Source of the DNA: Pseudomonas putida
GTDB taxonomy: Bacteria; Pseudomonadota; Gammaproteobacteria; Pseudomonadales; Pseudomonadaceae
Length of the DNA: 64,000 nt
Assembly: GCF_028682455.1 (NCBI RefSeq)
Contig: NZ_JANHLD010000003.1
Location: 558,001 to 622,000, forward strand
Reading direction: 5' to 3'
The notes beneath the pieces were generated by a model. It ran no database searches, was not told the DNA's origin, and was given only the letters and a program-made list of their open reading frames with translations. Position 1 is the first letter of the stretch. Each line of letters opens with the position of its first letter. Both the position numbers and the translations under genes were made by a program. Positions 32,282-41,153 of this stretch are shown here, piece after piece.

Positions 32282-33012
32282 GGTAGCGGTTTATCCCACA
32301 GGTCGTAGACCTTGAGCAGGCGTTGGGAGTGGGGGTCCAGCGTTTCCTGGGGGTAGCGCTGGCTCGGCAACGGAATCTCGTCGTTCTGGTACAGGTCCCA
32401 GAAGGCTTTGGGAATGGTGTACGGGTCGTGGGGATGGGTCATTGACACGGTCAGGCAGAATGGCCTGTCACCAGCCTCGCGCACGTGATCGAACAGGTAC
32501 TGGCGGGCCTTGAAGACCACCTCCTCATCGAAATCCAGCTGGTTGGTGCGTACGCAAGGCCCGGCCTGCAGCACGGATGACATGTTGTGGTACCAGCTGG
32601 GACGCACATCGGGCGCGTCCCAATTGACCGCCCAACCGTAGTCGGCGGGGTAAATGTCGCTGGTCAATCGTTCTTCGTAGCCGTGCAACTGGTCGGGCCC
32701 GCAAAAGTGCATCTTGCCCGACAGCGCGGTGCGATAACCCAGGCGCCGCAGGTAATGGGCATAGGTGGGGATATCGGCGGGGAAATCTGCCGCGTTGTCG
32801 TAGGCGCCGATCTTGCTCGGCAATTGGCCGCTGACCAGGGTAAAGCGCGACGGCGCACACAGCGGACTGTTGCAATAGGCGGCATCGAAGACCACAGCCT
32901 CGCTGGCCAGGCGAGTCAAATGCGGCATCTTGATCGGCGAGGAGGCGTAGATGGGCAACAAGGGCGCCGCCATTTGGTCGGCCATGATGAAAAGAATGTT
33001 CTTGCGCTTCAT
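31501..33012 (-). CDS. betC: Choline sulfatase
   Basis: A 503-residue type I sulfatase hydrolysing choline-O-sulfate to choline and sulfate. Cys52 in the motif CAPSR is the residue converted to formylglycine; the metal ligand aspartate is in IMADQM (Asp12), and FSGDHGDMLGERG carries the second metal site. No signal peptide is evident, so it is cytoplasmic. The ATG at 33012 follows GGTGA; a start six codons upstream is possible. It leads the betC-choX-sulP run, divergent from the LysR regulator. Confidence 0.93.
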   Translation of the reverse strand: MKRKNILFIMADQMAAPLLPIYASSPIKMPHLTRLASEAVVFDAAYCNSPLCAPSRFTLVSGQLPSKIGAYDNAADFPADIPTYAHYLRRLGYRTALSGKMHFCGPDQLHGYEERLTSDIYPADYGWAVNWDAPDVRPSWYHNMSSVLQAGPCVRTNQLDFDEEVVFKARQYLFDHVREAGDRPFCLTVSMTHPHDPYTIPKAFWDLYQNDEIPLPSQRYPQETLDPHSQRLLKVYDLWDKPLPVDKIRDARRAYFGACSYIDSNIGKLLQTLEETGLADDTLIVFSGDHGDMLGERGLWYKMHWFEMSARVPLLVYAPGQFKPARVSAAVSTCDLLPTLVALAGGSLEPQLPLDGRSLLGHLQGQGGHDEVIGEYMAEGTVGPLMMIRRGAYKFIYSEDDPCLLYDLEHDPQECENLAGSPDHQALLQAFVDEARQRWDIPVLRQQVLDSQRRRRLVAEALAIGTLKSWDHQPLVDASQQYMRNHIDLDDLERKARYPQPAQ

Positions 33013-33126
33013 GGAGTCACCGCGTTCCATAGGTGTTCGTTATGGGAAAGTGCTGTAATCGAGCATGCGGCTGTGGGTAACTACGGTAAAGCCCATGGCG
33101 GGCAATGACTGGGATTAGCAGAGCTT

Positions 33127-34032
33127 ATGTTTGAGCGCCTTGATGGTTTGTCACTGGACGCCTTGCGGGTGTTCGAAGTCGCTGCTCGCCAGCGCAGTTT
33201 CACTACCGCGGCGGTCGAGCTGGGCACCACCCAACCTGCGGTCAGCCAGCAGATCAAGCGACTTGAAAAGCAGCTGGGCGCGCGCCTGTTCGATCGCATC
33301 TATCGCGGTATCGAACTGACCGAGGCCGGCCAGGTGCTGTTCGAGCAGGTTCATCAGGGCATGGTGTGCCTGGACGAGGGCGTGGCGCAGGTCAGTGGCC
33401 GCGACCAGCATGAGGTGCTCCAGGTCGCAACCGACTTTGCCTTTGCGGCCTATTGGCTGATGCCGCGGTTGCAGCGCTTTCATCAGGGCAACCCGCAGGT
33501 CGATGTGAGCCTGGTAACCAGCGAACGCAGCCACGCCATGCTGCGCCCGGATGTCGACGTGGCGATCCTGTTCGGTGATGGGCGCTTTCATCAGGGCGAA
33601 AGCCACTGGCTGTTCGATGAACAAGTGTTCCCGGTCTGCAGCCCCCGCCTGGTCGAGCAGCAGGCCGTGCCCCTGCCGGCGCGCAGCCTGCTGCAATTGC
33701 CCTTGCTGCATTTGCGCGGCGAGAGCGCCAGCCGCTGGTTCGACTGGGGCGGCGTGTTCCGCCAGTTGGGTATCGCCAGCCCGCCGAGCCAAGGTCCGTT
33801 GCGTTTTGACAACTACACCCTGCTCATTCAGGCGGCCATCGCTGGCCAGGGCGTCGCCATCGGCTGGCGTCACCTGGTGGATGACCTGCTGGATCAGGGC
33901 CTGTTGTGCCGGCCTATCAGCGAGCAGGTGAGCTCTTCGCGGGGGTACTACGTGGTGCTGCCACCGCGCAAACGTCGTGGCGCGCTGATCGAACGCTTTG
34001 TCGAGTGGCTGCGGGACGAGCAGGCGCGCTAG
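33127..34032 (+). CDS. betR: LysR-type regulator of choline-sulfate genes
   Basis: A 301-residue LTTR of the GcvA/TrpI-like subgroup. The winged helix spans residues 8-66 (FTTAAVELGTTQPAVSQQIKRL). It is divergent from betC across 114 bp, the expected location of its operator, and this pairing is the known choline-sulfate arrangement in pseudomonads. The likely co-inducer is choline-O-sulfate (family knowledge plus context). Its TAG stop shares the tetranucleotide CTAG with the stop of the convergent gene. Confidence 0.85.
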   Translation: MFERLDGLSLDALRVFEVAARQRSFTTAAVELGTTQPAVSQQIKRLEKQLGARLFDRIYRGIELTEAGQVLFEQVHQGMVCLDEGVAQVSGRDQHEVLQVATDFAFAAYWLMPRLQRFHQGNPQVDVSLVTSERSHAMLRPDVDVAILFGDGRFHQGESHWLFDEQVFPVCSPRLVEQQAVPLPARSLLQLPLLHLRGESASRWFDWGGVFRQLGIASPPSQGPLRFDNYTLLIQAAIAGQGVAIGWRHLVDDLLDQGLLCRPISEQVSSSRGYYVVLPPRKRRGALIERFVEWLRDEQAR

Positions 34033-34646
34033 AGCACGAAGTTCACATGCTCGCCCTGATGCAGCTTGAGCTCCAGGGTATCGGCCATACCGGCGGCGAT
34101 CCGGGACAGGCGTTGCAGTGGTTCGGCAAGGCCCGGTTCGAGGGTGCCATGGGTGTGATGGAAGTGCTCGATGCCCAGGCCGGCGACCTCCTGCGGGGCG
34201 TTGATCAATGTCCATTGCAAGGTGCTGCGTTGCAACAGATCGACCATATGGCCGATGCACTGGCGTTGTTGCTCGCTATGCTGGTCGGGATGCTCGAGGA
34301 CGCTGAAATCGCCGACCAGCAGGAGCCGGCGTATAGTCGTGCGAGACATGCCATCGAGCAGGGCGTGGACACAATGCAGCTGTGCGCGAGGGTCGTCTGG
34401 GGCCAGTGCGGGTAACAGGCAAATCACCGCTGAGCTGCCCGCCACGCTCTGCTCGGCCTGGTCGGTGTCTTTCAGGCCACCGTACTTGCAGTGCAGGCCC
34501 GGGCGAGGTGCCAGCTGGTTGAGGTCGTCGATGATCACGATCACCTCATGCTGGCGCTTGAGCAGTTCGGCCATCAGCGCACTGCCCAGGCCACTCAAGG
34601 CGCCGAACAGCGTGACCTTGAAGGTGTAGGTTTCGGCATTTTTCAC
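34029..34646 (-). CDS. NAD(P)-binding Rossmann-fold protein
   Basis: A 205-residue atypical short-chain dehydrogenase/NmrA-like protein. The N-terminal dinucleotide loop reads GALSGLGSALMAELL, followed by VIVIIDDLN and, later, LLLVGDFSVLEH and INAPQEV strands. No YxxxK catalytic pair is visible, so it may sense or bind NAD(P) without catalysis. The gene stands alone: convergent with betR (4-nt shared stop) and divergent from the following small dioxygenase gene by 77 bp. Function unknown. Confidence 0.7.
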   Translation of the reverse strand: MKNAETYTFKVTLFGALSGLGSALMAELLKRQHEVIVIIDDLNQLAPRPGLHCKYGGLKDTDQAEQSVAGSSAVICLLPALAPDDPRAQLHCVHALLDGMSRTTIRRLLLVGDFSVLEHPDQHSEQQRQCIGHMVDLLQRSTLQWTLINAPQEVAGLGIEHFHHTHGTLEPGLAEPLQRLSRIAAGMADTLELKLHQGEHVNFVL

Positions 34647-34723
34647 GGCATCACTCCGTCGCTTACGGGTGATCGTTTGACTCTCGGGCGCAGGCTCGGG
34701 TTCGCAGAGATTCAGGAGTTTTC

Positions 34724-35053
34724 GTGCAGAGGATCAAGGGATATCACGCCCACGTTTACTACGACGCCAGCACCATGGAGCAGGCCCGAGAGTTGTGTGA
34801 AGAGGCAGCCAAGCTGTTTCCGGTGACCATGGGGCGCATGCACCAAAAGCCCGTCGGACCGCATCCGGACTGGAGCTGCCAGTTGGCGTTCGGGCCGGAG
34901 GTGGTGGGGGTGGTGTTGCCCTGGTTGGCGTTGTACCGGCGGGGACTGGTGGTGTTTCTGCATCCGCTGACCGGGGATGAGCTGGCGGATCACCGGGATC
35001 ATGCGATCTGGATGGGGGCTGTGCGCCCCCTGGATCTGTCGATCTTTGAATAG
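34724..35053 (+). CDS. DOPA 4,5-dioxygenase family protein
   Basis: A 109-residue protein of the DOPA_dioxygen family, small cupin-unrelated extradiol-type enzymes. The conserved GYHAHVYYD start, with His8/His10, the HPDW motif and HPLTGDELADHRDHAIWMG are present. The GTG start at 34724 follows GGAG. In fungi and plants related proteins cleave DOPA; the bacterial substrate is generally not known. It ends in a REP palindrome. No catechol pathway genes are adjacent. Confidence 0.8.
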   Translation: MQRIKGYHAHVYYDASTMEQARELCEEAAKLFPVTMGRMHQKPVGPHPDWSCQLAFGPEVVGVVLPWLALYRRGLVVFLHPLTGDELADHRDHAIWMGAVRPLDLSIFE

Positions 35054-35056
35054 TCA

Positions 35057-35103
35057 TCGCTGGGCAGGCCCGCTCCTACGGTAGGAGCGGGCCTGCCCAG
35101 CGA
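35057..35103. repeat. REP palindrome, copy 4 (variant arms)
   Basis: TCGCTGGGCAGGCCCGCTCC with an exact complementary arm GGAGCGGGCCTGCCCAGCGA. It differs from the other copies at several positions, yet both arms changed together, so the hairpin is fully paired. It separates the convergent dioxygenase-family and trpA genes. Confidence 0.92.
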
Positions 35104-35110
35104 CCGGGCC

Positions 35111-35923
35111 TCACGCCTTGCGCGCGCCCCGCACACCCTGGGCCAGCGCCGAGCACAGCTCAAGCACATCGCCCACGGCCTGCTCGGCAGTCTTGGCATT
35201 GGCGATCTTGTCGACCAGTGCAGACCCCACCACCACTCCATCGGCCAGTTTGGCAATGGCCGCCGCCTGTTCTGGCGTGCGAATACCAAAACCAACGCTG
35301 ATTGGCAGGTCGGTGTGCCGACGCAGGCGTTCGATGGCGCTGCTGACGTGCTCGGTGGTCGCTGAACCCGCACCGGTCACGCCCGCGACCGATACGTAGT
35401 AGACGAAACCGGAACTGCGCTCCAGCACGCGCGGCAGGCGCACATCATCGGTGGTCGGCGTGGTCAGGCGGATGAAGTCGATGCCGGCGGCCTGGGCCGG
35501 GGTTGCCAGCTCGGCGTCGTGTTCGGGCGGCAGGTCGACGATGATCAGGCCATCCACACCGACTTCCTTGGCCTGGGCCACGAAGGCCTCGACGCCAAAG
35601 CGGTGGATCGGGTTGTAGTAGCCCATCAGCACGATCGGTGTGGTCTGGTTGTCGACGCGGAACTCGCGAACCATCTGCAGGGTTTTAGCCAGGGTCTGTC
35701 CGGCATCCAGGGCGCGCAGGGTAGCCAGCTGGATGGCCACGCCGTCGGCCATCGGGTCGGTGAACGGCATGCCCAGTTCGATCACGTCGGCGCCGGCAGC
35801 CGGCAGGCCCTTGAGGATCGCCAGCGAGGCGTCGTAGCCCGGGTCGCCGGCGGTGACGAAGGTAACCAGTGCAGAGCGGCCTTCGGCCTTGAGCTCAGCG
35901 AAGCGTTGTTCAAGACGGCTCAT
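35111..35923 (-). CDS. trpA: Tryptophan synthase alpha subunit
   Basis: A 270-residue TIM-barrel subunit cleaving indole-3-glycerol phosphate to indole. Visible are [16 protein letters not shown], the catalytic Glu in [13 protein letters not shown], and the phosphate-binding [12 protein letters not shown]. The start [12 protein letters not shown] at 35923 gives the family length; a longer in-frame start lies within trpB. The ATG overlaps the trpB stop by 4 nt, coupling production of the two subunits that form the alpha2beta2 complex. Confidence 0.97.
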   Translation of the reverse strand: MSRLEQRFAELKAEGRSALVTFVTAGDPGYDASLAILKGLPAAGADVIELGMPFTDPMADGVAIQLATLRALDAGQTLAKTLQMVREFRVDNQTTPIVLMGYYNPIHRFGVEAFVAQAKEVGVDGLIIVDLPPEHDAELATPAQAAGIDFIRLTTPTTDDVRLPRVLERSSGFVYYVSVAGVTGAGSATTEHVSSAIERLRRHTDLPISVGFGIRTPEQAAAIAKLADGVVVGSALVDKIANAKTAEQAVGDVLELCSALAQGVRGARKA

Positions 35924-37137
35924 GCCTGTTTCTCCTGGGCGGCCATATGGCTCATCACGGTTTGCATGTCTTTGTCGCCACGCCCGGAGAGGCATACCAC
36001 CATCAGGTGATCCTTGGGCAGGGTCGGGGCGCGTTTGATCGCTTCGGCCAGCGCGTGGGAGGTTTCCAGCGCAGGAATGATGCCTTCCAGGCGGCAGGTG
36101 GTGTGGAATGCAGCCAGGGCTTCGTCGTCGGTGATGCTGACGTATTCGACGCGCTTCACTTCATGCAGGTAGGCGTGCTCCGGGCCGATGCCAGGGTAGT
36201 CCAGGCCTGCGGAAATCGAGTGGGCGTCAGTGATCTGGCCGTCGGCATCCTGCAGCAGGTAGGTGCGGTTGCCGTGCAGTACACCCGGCACACCGCCGTT
36301 GAGGCTGGCAGCATGCTTGTCGGTATCGACACCATGTCCACCGGCTTCGACGCCGATGATCTGCACGCTGGTGTCATCGAGGAAGTCGTGGAACAGGCCC
36401 ATGGCGTTGGAGCCGCCGCCGACGCAGGCGATCAGGCTGTCGGGCAGGCGCCCTTCCTTGGCCTGCAGTTGCTCGCGGGTTTCCTTGCCGATGATCGACT
36501 GGAAGTCGCGGACCATGGCCGGGTACGGATGCGGGCCGGCAACGGTGCCGATCAGGTAGAAGGTGTCGTCGACGTTGGTGACCCAGTCGCGCAGGGCCTC
36601 GTTCATGGCGTCCTTGAGGGTGCCGGTGCCGGCGGTGACCGGAACGATCTCGGCGCCCAGCAGCTTCATGCGAAATACGTTGGCCTGCTGGCGCTCGATG
36701 TCGGTGGCGCCCATGTAGATCACGCAGGGCAGGCCGAAACGTGCAGCCACGGTGGCGGTGGCCACACCGTGCATGCCGGCGCCGGTTTCGGCGATAAGGC
36801 GTTTTTTGCCCATGCGCTTGGCCAGCAGCACCTGGCCGATGCAGTTATTCACCTTGTGGGCACCGGTGTGGTTGAGTTCTTCACGCTTGAAGAAAATCTT
36901 CGCGCCGCCGCAGTGCTCGGTGAGGCGCTCGGCGAAGTACAGCGGGTTGGGGCGGCCGATGTAATCGCGCTGGAAGTAGGCCAGCTGCTCAAGAAACTCG
37001 GGATCGGCCTTGGCTGCTTCGTATTCGCGGGCAAGGTCGAGCACCAGCGGCATCAGGGTTTCAGCCACGTAGCGGCCGCCGAATGCGCCAAACAGGCCAT
37101 TGGCATCGGGGCCGGCGCGGAAGTTGGTCTGAGTCAT
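35920..37137 (-). CDS. trpB: Tryptophan synthase beta subunit
   Basis: A 405-residue PLP enzyme joining indole and serine to give tryptophan. The PLP lysine lies in [11 protein letters not shown], the phosphate loop in VGGGSNAMG, and the tunnel region [20 protein letters not shown] is conserved. Together with trpA it is divergent from trpI, the classical Pseudomonas arrangement in which indole glycerol phosphate and TrpI induce trpBA. Confidence 0.97.
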   Translation of the reverse strand: MTQTNFRAGPDANGLFGAFGGRYVAETLMPLVLDLAREYEAAKADPEFLEQLAYFQRDYIGRPNPLYFAERLTEHCGGAKIFFKREELNHTGAHKVNNCIGQVLLAKRMGKKRLIAETGAGMHGVATATVAARFGLPCVIYMGATDIERQQANVFRMKLLGAEIVPVTAGTGTLKDAMNEALRDWVTNVDDTFYLIGTVAGPHPYPAMVRDFQSIIGKETREQLQAKEGRLPDSLIACVGGGSNAMGLFHDFLDDTSVQIIGVEAGGHGVDTDKHAASLNGGVPGVLHGNRTYLLQDADGQITDAHSISAGLDYPGIGPEHAYLHEVKRVEYVSITDDEALAAFHTTCRLEGIIPALETSHALAEAIKRAPTLPKDHLMVVCLSGRGDKDMQTVMSHMAAQEKQA

Positions 37138-37246
37138 GGGTCGCTCCAGGGCGTTATCAAGACGGGGAATGGCTTTACTGTAACCACGACACGCCCGGCT
37201 GAAAACCGATAAGATTGCGACAACACGTCAGGAAAACTCACACGTC
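37138..37246. promoter_or_regulatory. trpBA/trpI divergent control region
   Basis: A 109-bp gap between divergent starts. In P. aeruginosa TrpI binds two sites in the equivalent region to activate trpBA and repress itself. I can see AT-richer patches (AATGGCTTTACTGTAAC near 37170 and GATAAGATTGCGACAA near 37208), but I cannot align the operator sites with certainty. Confidence 0.55.
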
Positions 37247-38143
37247 ATGCGCCAGGACCTGCCTCCTCTCAATGCCCTGCGGGCGTTCGAAGCCACTGCC
37301 CGGCTCGGTAGCGTCAGCCAGGCAGCCGAACAGCTGCATGTGACCCATGGGGCCGTCAGCCGACAATTGAAGGTGCTCGAAGAGCATCTGGGCGTGAGTT
37401 TGTTCGTCAAGGACGGGCGTGGCATTAAACTCACAGATGCCGGGTTACGCCTGCGTGATGCCAGTTTCGATGCCTTCGACCGTTTGCGTAGTGTCTGTAC
37501 AGAACTGGGCCAGAGCGGCGCCGATGCGCCGTTCGTGCTGGGCTGCTCCGGCAGCCTGCTGGCGCGCTGGTTCATTCCGCGTCTTGGTCGGCTCAAGGCC
37601 GACCTGCCCGAACTGCGCTTGCATCTATCGGCGGGCGAAGGCGACCTGGACCCACGACGCCCGGGCCTGGACGCCTTGCTGGTGTTCGCCGAGCCGCCGT
37701 GGCCGGCCGACATGCAGGTCCATGTGCTGGCCGAGGAGCGTATCGGCCCGGTGCTGAGCCCGCACTTTGCCGGCTTCGCCCGCCTGCAGCAGGCGCCCGC
37801 TCGGGCCCTGCTGGAAGAAACACTGCTGCAGACTACTTCGCGCCCGCAAGCCTGGCCGAACTGGGCCCGGCAACAGGGGATCGATCCCGAGTCGCTGCGC
37901 TATGGGCAGGATTTCGAGCACCTGTATTACTTGCTGGAAGCTGCGGTGGCGGGCTTGGGGGTGGCGATTGCACCGCAGCCACTGGTAGCCGACGACCTGC
38001 GCGCCGGACGCTTGGCGGCGCCCTGGGGCTTTTGCCAGACCCAGGCGGCGCTGGCGCTATGGGTGCCGCGACGCGCCGCAGACGGGCGCGCCGAGCAATT
38101 GGCCGGATGGTTGCGCGCCGAGTTGGCGCGCCAGGTCGCTTAG
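37247..38143 (+). CDS. trpI: LysR-type activator of tryptophan synthase genes
   Basis: A 298-residue LTTR. The winged helix spans residues 8-65 ([24 protein letters not shown]), followed by the effector domain that responds to indole-3-glycerol phosphate in the family. Identity rests on similarity to the GcvA/TrpI subgroup and on the divergent trpBA neighbours. Its stop overlaps the stop of the convergent ElaB-like gene through TTAG. Confidence 0.93.
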   Translation: MRQDLPPLNALRAFEATARLGSVSQAAEQLHVTHGAVSRQLKVLEEHLGVSLFVKDGRGIKLTDAGLRLRDASFDAFDRLRSVCTELGQSGADAPFVLGCSGSLLARWFIPRLGRLKADLPELRLHLSAGEGDLDPRRPGLDALLVFAEPPWPADMQVHVLAEERIGPVLSPHFAGFARLQQAPARALLEETLLQTTSRPQAWPNWARQQGIDPESLRYGQDFEHLYYLLEAAVAGLGVAIAPQPLVADDLRAGRLAAPWGFCQTQAALALWVPRRAADGRAEQLAGWLRAELARQVA

Positions 38144-38466
38144 TTGCCGCGTTTGCACATCAGGTACGCCGCGAGCAGCCCCAGTGCGCCGACGGCGACA
38201 CCGGCGGTGGTCCAGGGATGTTGTTGGGCGTAGTCGCGGGTCGCCAGGCTGGTCTCGCGAGTTTTGGTCTTCACTTCTTCGTAGGCATCGCTGAGCAGGC
38301 TGCGCGAGTGACGCAAGGCGTTCTCGGCGTTGCCCTTGAGCGTCTTCAGGGTTTTGCGCGACTCGTCCGAGGCGTCGTCCTTGAGGCTTTCCAACGACTT
38401 GAGAAGGCTTTCGATCTCCGCTTCCATGCTTTGCAGCGACGCTTTACGCAGCGAATGGTTGGCCAT
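38140..38466 (-). CDS. ElaB/YqjD/DUF883 family membrane-anchored protein
   Basis: A 108-residue protein: charged amphipathic helices over residues 1-80 (rich in Lys, Glu, Ser, Leu) and one C-terminal transmembrane helix (about 84-104, [19 protein letters not shown]) ending in CKRGN. This is the layout of the YqjD/ElaB family, tail-anchored inner-membrane proteins reported to bind ribosomes in stationary phase in E. coli. GGAGAG lies before the ATG. The gene is alone on this strand. Confidence 0.85.
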   Translation of the reverse strand: MANHSLRKASLQSMEAEIESLLKSLESLKDDASDESRKTLKTLKGNAENALRHSRSLLSDAYEEVKTKTRETSLATRDYAQQHPWTTAGVAVGALGLLAAYLMCKRGN

Positions 38467-38620
38467 GGTGACTCTCCTTCGAGGTGTGAGTGAACTGTTC
38501 TGGTTCCGACTTCGCGGGGACCGGAAAGTGCAGTCGAACTTTTCCCGGTGTTTGCCGCTCGCAGGTAAAACAGCCCTGCACTGCTAGGCTCAAAGCTCAT
38601 ACCCGAAAAGGAGACTGCTC

Positions 38621-38836
38621 ATGTCCGATCACCACACCTACAAGAAAATCGAACTTGTCGGCTCGTCGCCCACCAGCATAGAAGACGCGATCAACAATGC
38701 ATTGGCCGAAGCCGGCAAGAGCATCAAGCACCTTGAATGGTTCGAAGTGATCGACACCCGTGGCCATATCAAGGACAACAAGGCGGCGCATTTTCAGGTA
38801 ACGCTGAAGGTGGGCTTCCGTATCGCCAACAGCTGA
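38621..38836 (+). CDS. Dodecin, flavin-binding dodecamer protein
   Basis: A 71-residue protein with the typical dodecin sequence: [24 protein letters not shown], the flavin-stacking Trp in [13 protein letters not shown], and VTLKVGFRI at the end. Dodecins form hollow dodecamers that store or quench flavins. AAAGGAG precedes the ATG. The next gene, 105 bp downstream, is a small secreted protein, so the two are probably separate units. Confidence 0.93.
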   Translation: MSDHHTYKKIELVGSSPTSIEDAINNALAEAGKSIKHLEWFEVIDTRGHIKDNKAAHFQVTLKVGFRIANS

Positions 38837-38941
38837 TCCGTGCCACTGGCTTGTGCGGATCAATTGGGTTACACAGTCCTGAGGCGACCGGACGTGCGCC
38901 GGCGCCCTTCTCTACTTTGATCTGAACAAGGAAAGCGATCG

Positions 38942-39163
38942 ATGAAGACGTTGGTAGTTGCACTGGGATTGATGACGCTGGCAGGCACTGCGCTGGCAGC
39001 GGGCAAGCCCTGTGAAGAATTGAAGAGTGAAATAGCCGCCAAGATCGACGCCAAGGGCGTCAGCGGTTATTCACTGGAGATTGTCGACAAGGGCGCTGCC
39101 ACTGACGGCAAGGTCGTAGGTACCTGCGAAGGCGGGACCAAGGAAATCGTCTATAAACGTTGA
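38942..39163 (+). CDS. DUF1161 family small secreted protein (paralogue A)
   Basis: A 73-residue protein with a signal peptide (residues 1-19, cleavage after ALA) and a mature part of about 54 residues containing two cysteines (KPCEELK and GTCEGG) that could form a disulfide in the periplasm. The family is widespread in pseudomonads and has no known function. A clear paralogue lies at 40917-41150. AAGGAAAGCG precedes the ATG. A REP hairpin follows. Confidence 0.85.
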   Translation: MKTLVVALGLMTLAGTALAAGKPCEELKSEIAAKIDAKGVSGYSLEIVDKGAATDGKVVGTCEGGTKEIVYKR

Positions 39164-39177
39164 AAATATCGCGGGGC

Positions 39178-39222
39178 AAGCCCGCTCCTGCACATCAGGT
39201 AGGAGCGGGCTTGCCCCGCGAT
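39178..39222. repeat. REP palindrome, copy 5
   Basis: ATCGCGGGGCAAGCCCGCTCC and GGAGCGGGCTTGCCCCGCGAT with a 9-nt loop region, between the convergent DUF1161 gene and the luciferase-like monooxygenase gene. Confidence 0.94.
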
Positions 39223-39229
39223 CAGTCTC

Positions 39230-40234
39230 TCAATTGCCCCGCATCACCTGCGCCAGCAGCTCATAGGACCGAATCCGGTCCGCATGTTCATACACGTCAC
39301 AGGTAAAAATCAGCTCATCGGCCTGGGTCTGCTCCAGCAGCACCTCCAGCTTGGCGCGGATCTTCTGCGGCCCGCCAACCATCGCCAGGCCCAGGAAACT
39401 TCCCACCGCCTCGCGCTCATGGGGCAGCCACAGGCCGTCCATGGTCTGCACGGGCGGGCGCTGCACCAGGCTCTGACCGCGCATCAGGGCGAGGATGCGC
39501 TGGTACACCGAAGTCGCCAGGTAATCGGCCTGCTCGTCGGTATCGGCAGCGACCAACGGCACCCCGAGCATCACATAGGGCTTGTCGAGCACCGCCGAAG
39601 GCTGGAAGTGATCGCGGTAAATGCGGATGGCTTCATGCATATAGCGGGGTGCGAAATGCGAGGCGAAGGCATAGGGCAGACCGCGCATGCCGGCCAATTG
39701 GGCGCTGAACAGGCTCGAGCCGAGCAGCCAGATCGGTACCTGGGTACCATAGCCCGGTACGGCAATGACTTTCTGATCCGGTGTGCGTGGGCCCAGGTAG
39801 CGCACCAGCTCTTCTACGTCATCGGGAAAGTCGTCAGCGCTGCCGGAGCGTTCACGGCGCAAGGCGCGGGCGGTCATCTGGTCGGAGCCCGGCGCACGAC
39901 CCAGGCCCAGGTCGATACGGCCGGGATATAGGCTTTCCAGGGTACCGAACTGCTCGGCAATCACCAGCGGGGCATGGTTGGGCAGCATGACGCCGCCCGC
40001 ACCGACGCGGATGGTCGAGGTGCCGCCAGCCAGGTAGCCGAGCAGCACGGACGTTGCAGAGCTGGCTATGCCGTCCATGTTGTGGTGTTCAGCGACCCAG
40101 AAGCGGTTGTACCCGAACTTTTCCACATGCTGCGCCAGATCCAGCGAGTTGCGCAGGGATTGCGCCGGGCCACCCTCTGCACGAACCGGAACCAGATCGA
40201 GGGTGGAAAACTTGATGTCTGCAAGTCGCGTCAT
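39230..40234 (-). CDS. LLM class flavin-dependent oxidoreductase (bacterial luciferase-like)
   Basis: A 334-residue TIM-barrel flavoprotein of the luciferase-like monooxygenase family, similar to the YhbW branch. The conserved [24 protein letters not shown] and [23 protein letters not shown] blocks are present. The start [17 protein letters not shown] at 40234 was chosen because AGGAGG lies 11 nt upstream and the homologues begin here; the longer reading frame has no similarity. The substrate is unknown. Divergent from the OsmC gene across 183 bp. Confidence 0.88.
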   Translation of the reverse strand: MTRLADIKFSTLDLVPVRAEGGPAQSLRNSLDLAQHVEKFGYNRFWVAEHHNMDGIASSATSVLLGYLAGGTSTIRVGAGGVMLPNHAPLVIAEQFGTLESLYPGRIDLGLGRAPGSDQMTARALRRERSGSADDFPDDVEELVRYLGPRTPDQKVIAVPGYGTQVPIWLLGSSLFSAQLAGMRGLPYAFASHFAPRYMHEAIRIYRDHFQPSAVLDKPYVMLGVPLVAADTDEQADYLATSVYQRILALMRGQSLVQRPPVQTMDGLWLPHEREAVGSFLGLAMVGGPQKIRAKLEVLLEQTQADELIFTCDVYEHADRIRSYELLAQVMRGN

Positions 40235-40417
40235 GGGCTGCTGAGCCTCCTGGGCAGTCGTGCGGCCGGCAGTACGCCAAGGCCTTTCCAACTCTGTATG
40301 GGCAGATCCCGAGGAATCAATGCCTGGAGTGAAATCGGGCTGAACTTGCCCGCATGGGTGTCCTCTGAACTTTAGGCAGCGCATCCACCCGCGCCGTACA
40401 TACACCCAGGAGGCGGT

Positions 40418-40843
40418 ATGAAAAAGACAGCATCAGCCATTTGGCAAGGCGGCCTGAAGGATGGCAAGGGCCTGCTCTCTACCGAAAGTGGCGCGCTCAA
40501 GCAGAACCCCTATGGGTTCAACACCCGTTTCGAAGGCCAGCCAGGCACCAACCCGGAAGAATTGATCGGCGCAGCCCATGCCGGTTGTTTTTCCATGGCC
40601 TTGTCGATGATGTTGGGCGAGGCAGGCTTTACGCCCGATCGCATCGATACCATCGCCGAGGTGACGCTCGATAAAAAGGACGATGGCTTTGCTATCACGG
40701 CCGTGCACCTGATTCTCAAGGCCAAGGTGCCCGGCGCCAGCCAGGAGCAGTTCCTCGAGATTGCCAACAAGGCCAAGGCCGGCTGCCCGGTCTCCAAAGT
40801 GCTCAATGCAACCATCAGCCTGGACGCCACCTTGGTGGGTTAA
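40418..40843 (+). CDS. osmC: OsmC family peroxiredoxin
   Basis: A 141-residue OsmC/Ohr-fold thiol peroxidase reducing organic hydroperoxides. The two redox cysteines are Cys57 (AAHAGCFSM) and Cys123 (AGCPVSK); the N-terminal [17 protein letters not shown] is characteristic of OsmC as opposed to Ohr. GGAGG lies 7 nt before the ATG. In other bacteria osmC is induced by osmotic and stationary-phase stress; no promoter element is clear here. Confidence 0.92.
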   Translation: MKKTASAIWQGGLKDGKGLLSTESGALKQNPYGFNTRFEGQPGTNPEELIGAAHAGCFSMALSMMLGEAGFTPDRIDTIAEVTLDKKDDGFAITAVHLILKAKVPGASQEQFLEIANKAKAGCPVSKVLNATISLDATLVG

Positions 40844-40916
40844 GGCAGAACCGGGGCACGCTTCTTGTGGTCAAATGGGCGTCGGCAAACTATTTGCCGT
40901 CACAAGGAGCTGTCCC

Positions 40917-41150
40917 ATGATTCGTGTCGCAATCGCTGTGCTGGCGTCATTGCTGGCGACTACTGCACTGGCTGCGCCCAAACCCTGCGAAGAACTCAAG
41001 GCCGAGATCGAGGCGAAGATCCAGGCCCGCGGGGTAACGTCCTATACCCTGGAAATCGTGCGTAACGACGAAGTCCACGACCAGAATATGGTGGTGGGCA
41101 GTTGCGACGGGGGCACCAGGAAAATCATCTACCAAAAGAATGATCGCTAA
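40917..41150 (+). CDS. DUF1161 family small secreted protein (paralogue B)
   Basis: A 77-residue secreted protein with a signal peptide (cleavage after LAA or ALAA, before PKPCEEL). The mature part aligns with paralogue A at 38942: KPCEELK-EIE/AKI-A-GV-YTLEIV and VVG-C-GGT-KI-YQK. Both cysteines are conserved. AAGGAGCTGTCCC precedes the ATG at 40917; longer in-frame starts overlap osmC. It lies 73 nt after osmC and ends just before the convergent lipoprotein gene. Confidence 0.85.
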   Translation: MIRVAIAVLASLLATTALAAPKPCEELKAEIEAKIQARGVTSYTLEIVRNDEVHDQNMVVGSCDGGTRKIIYQKNDR

Positions 41151-41153
41151 GCG

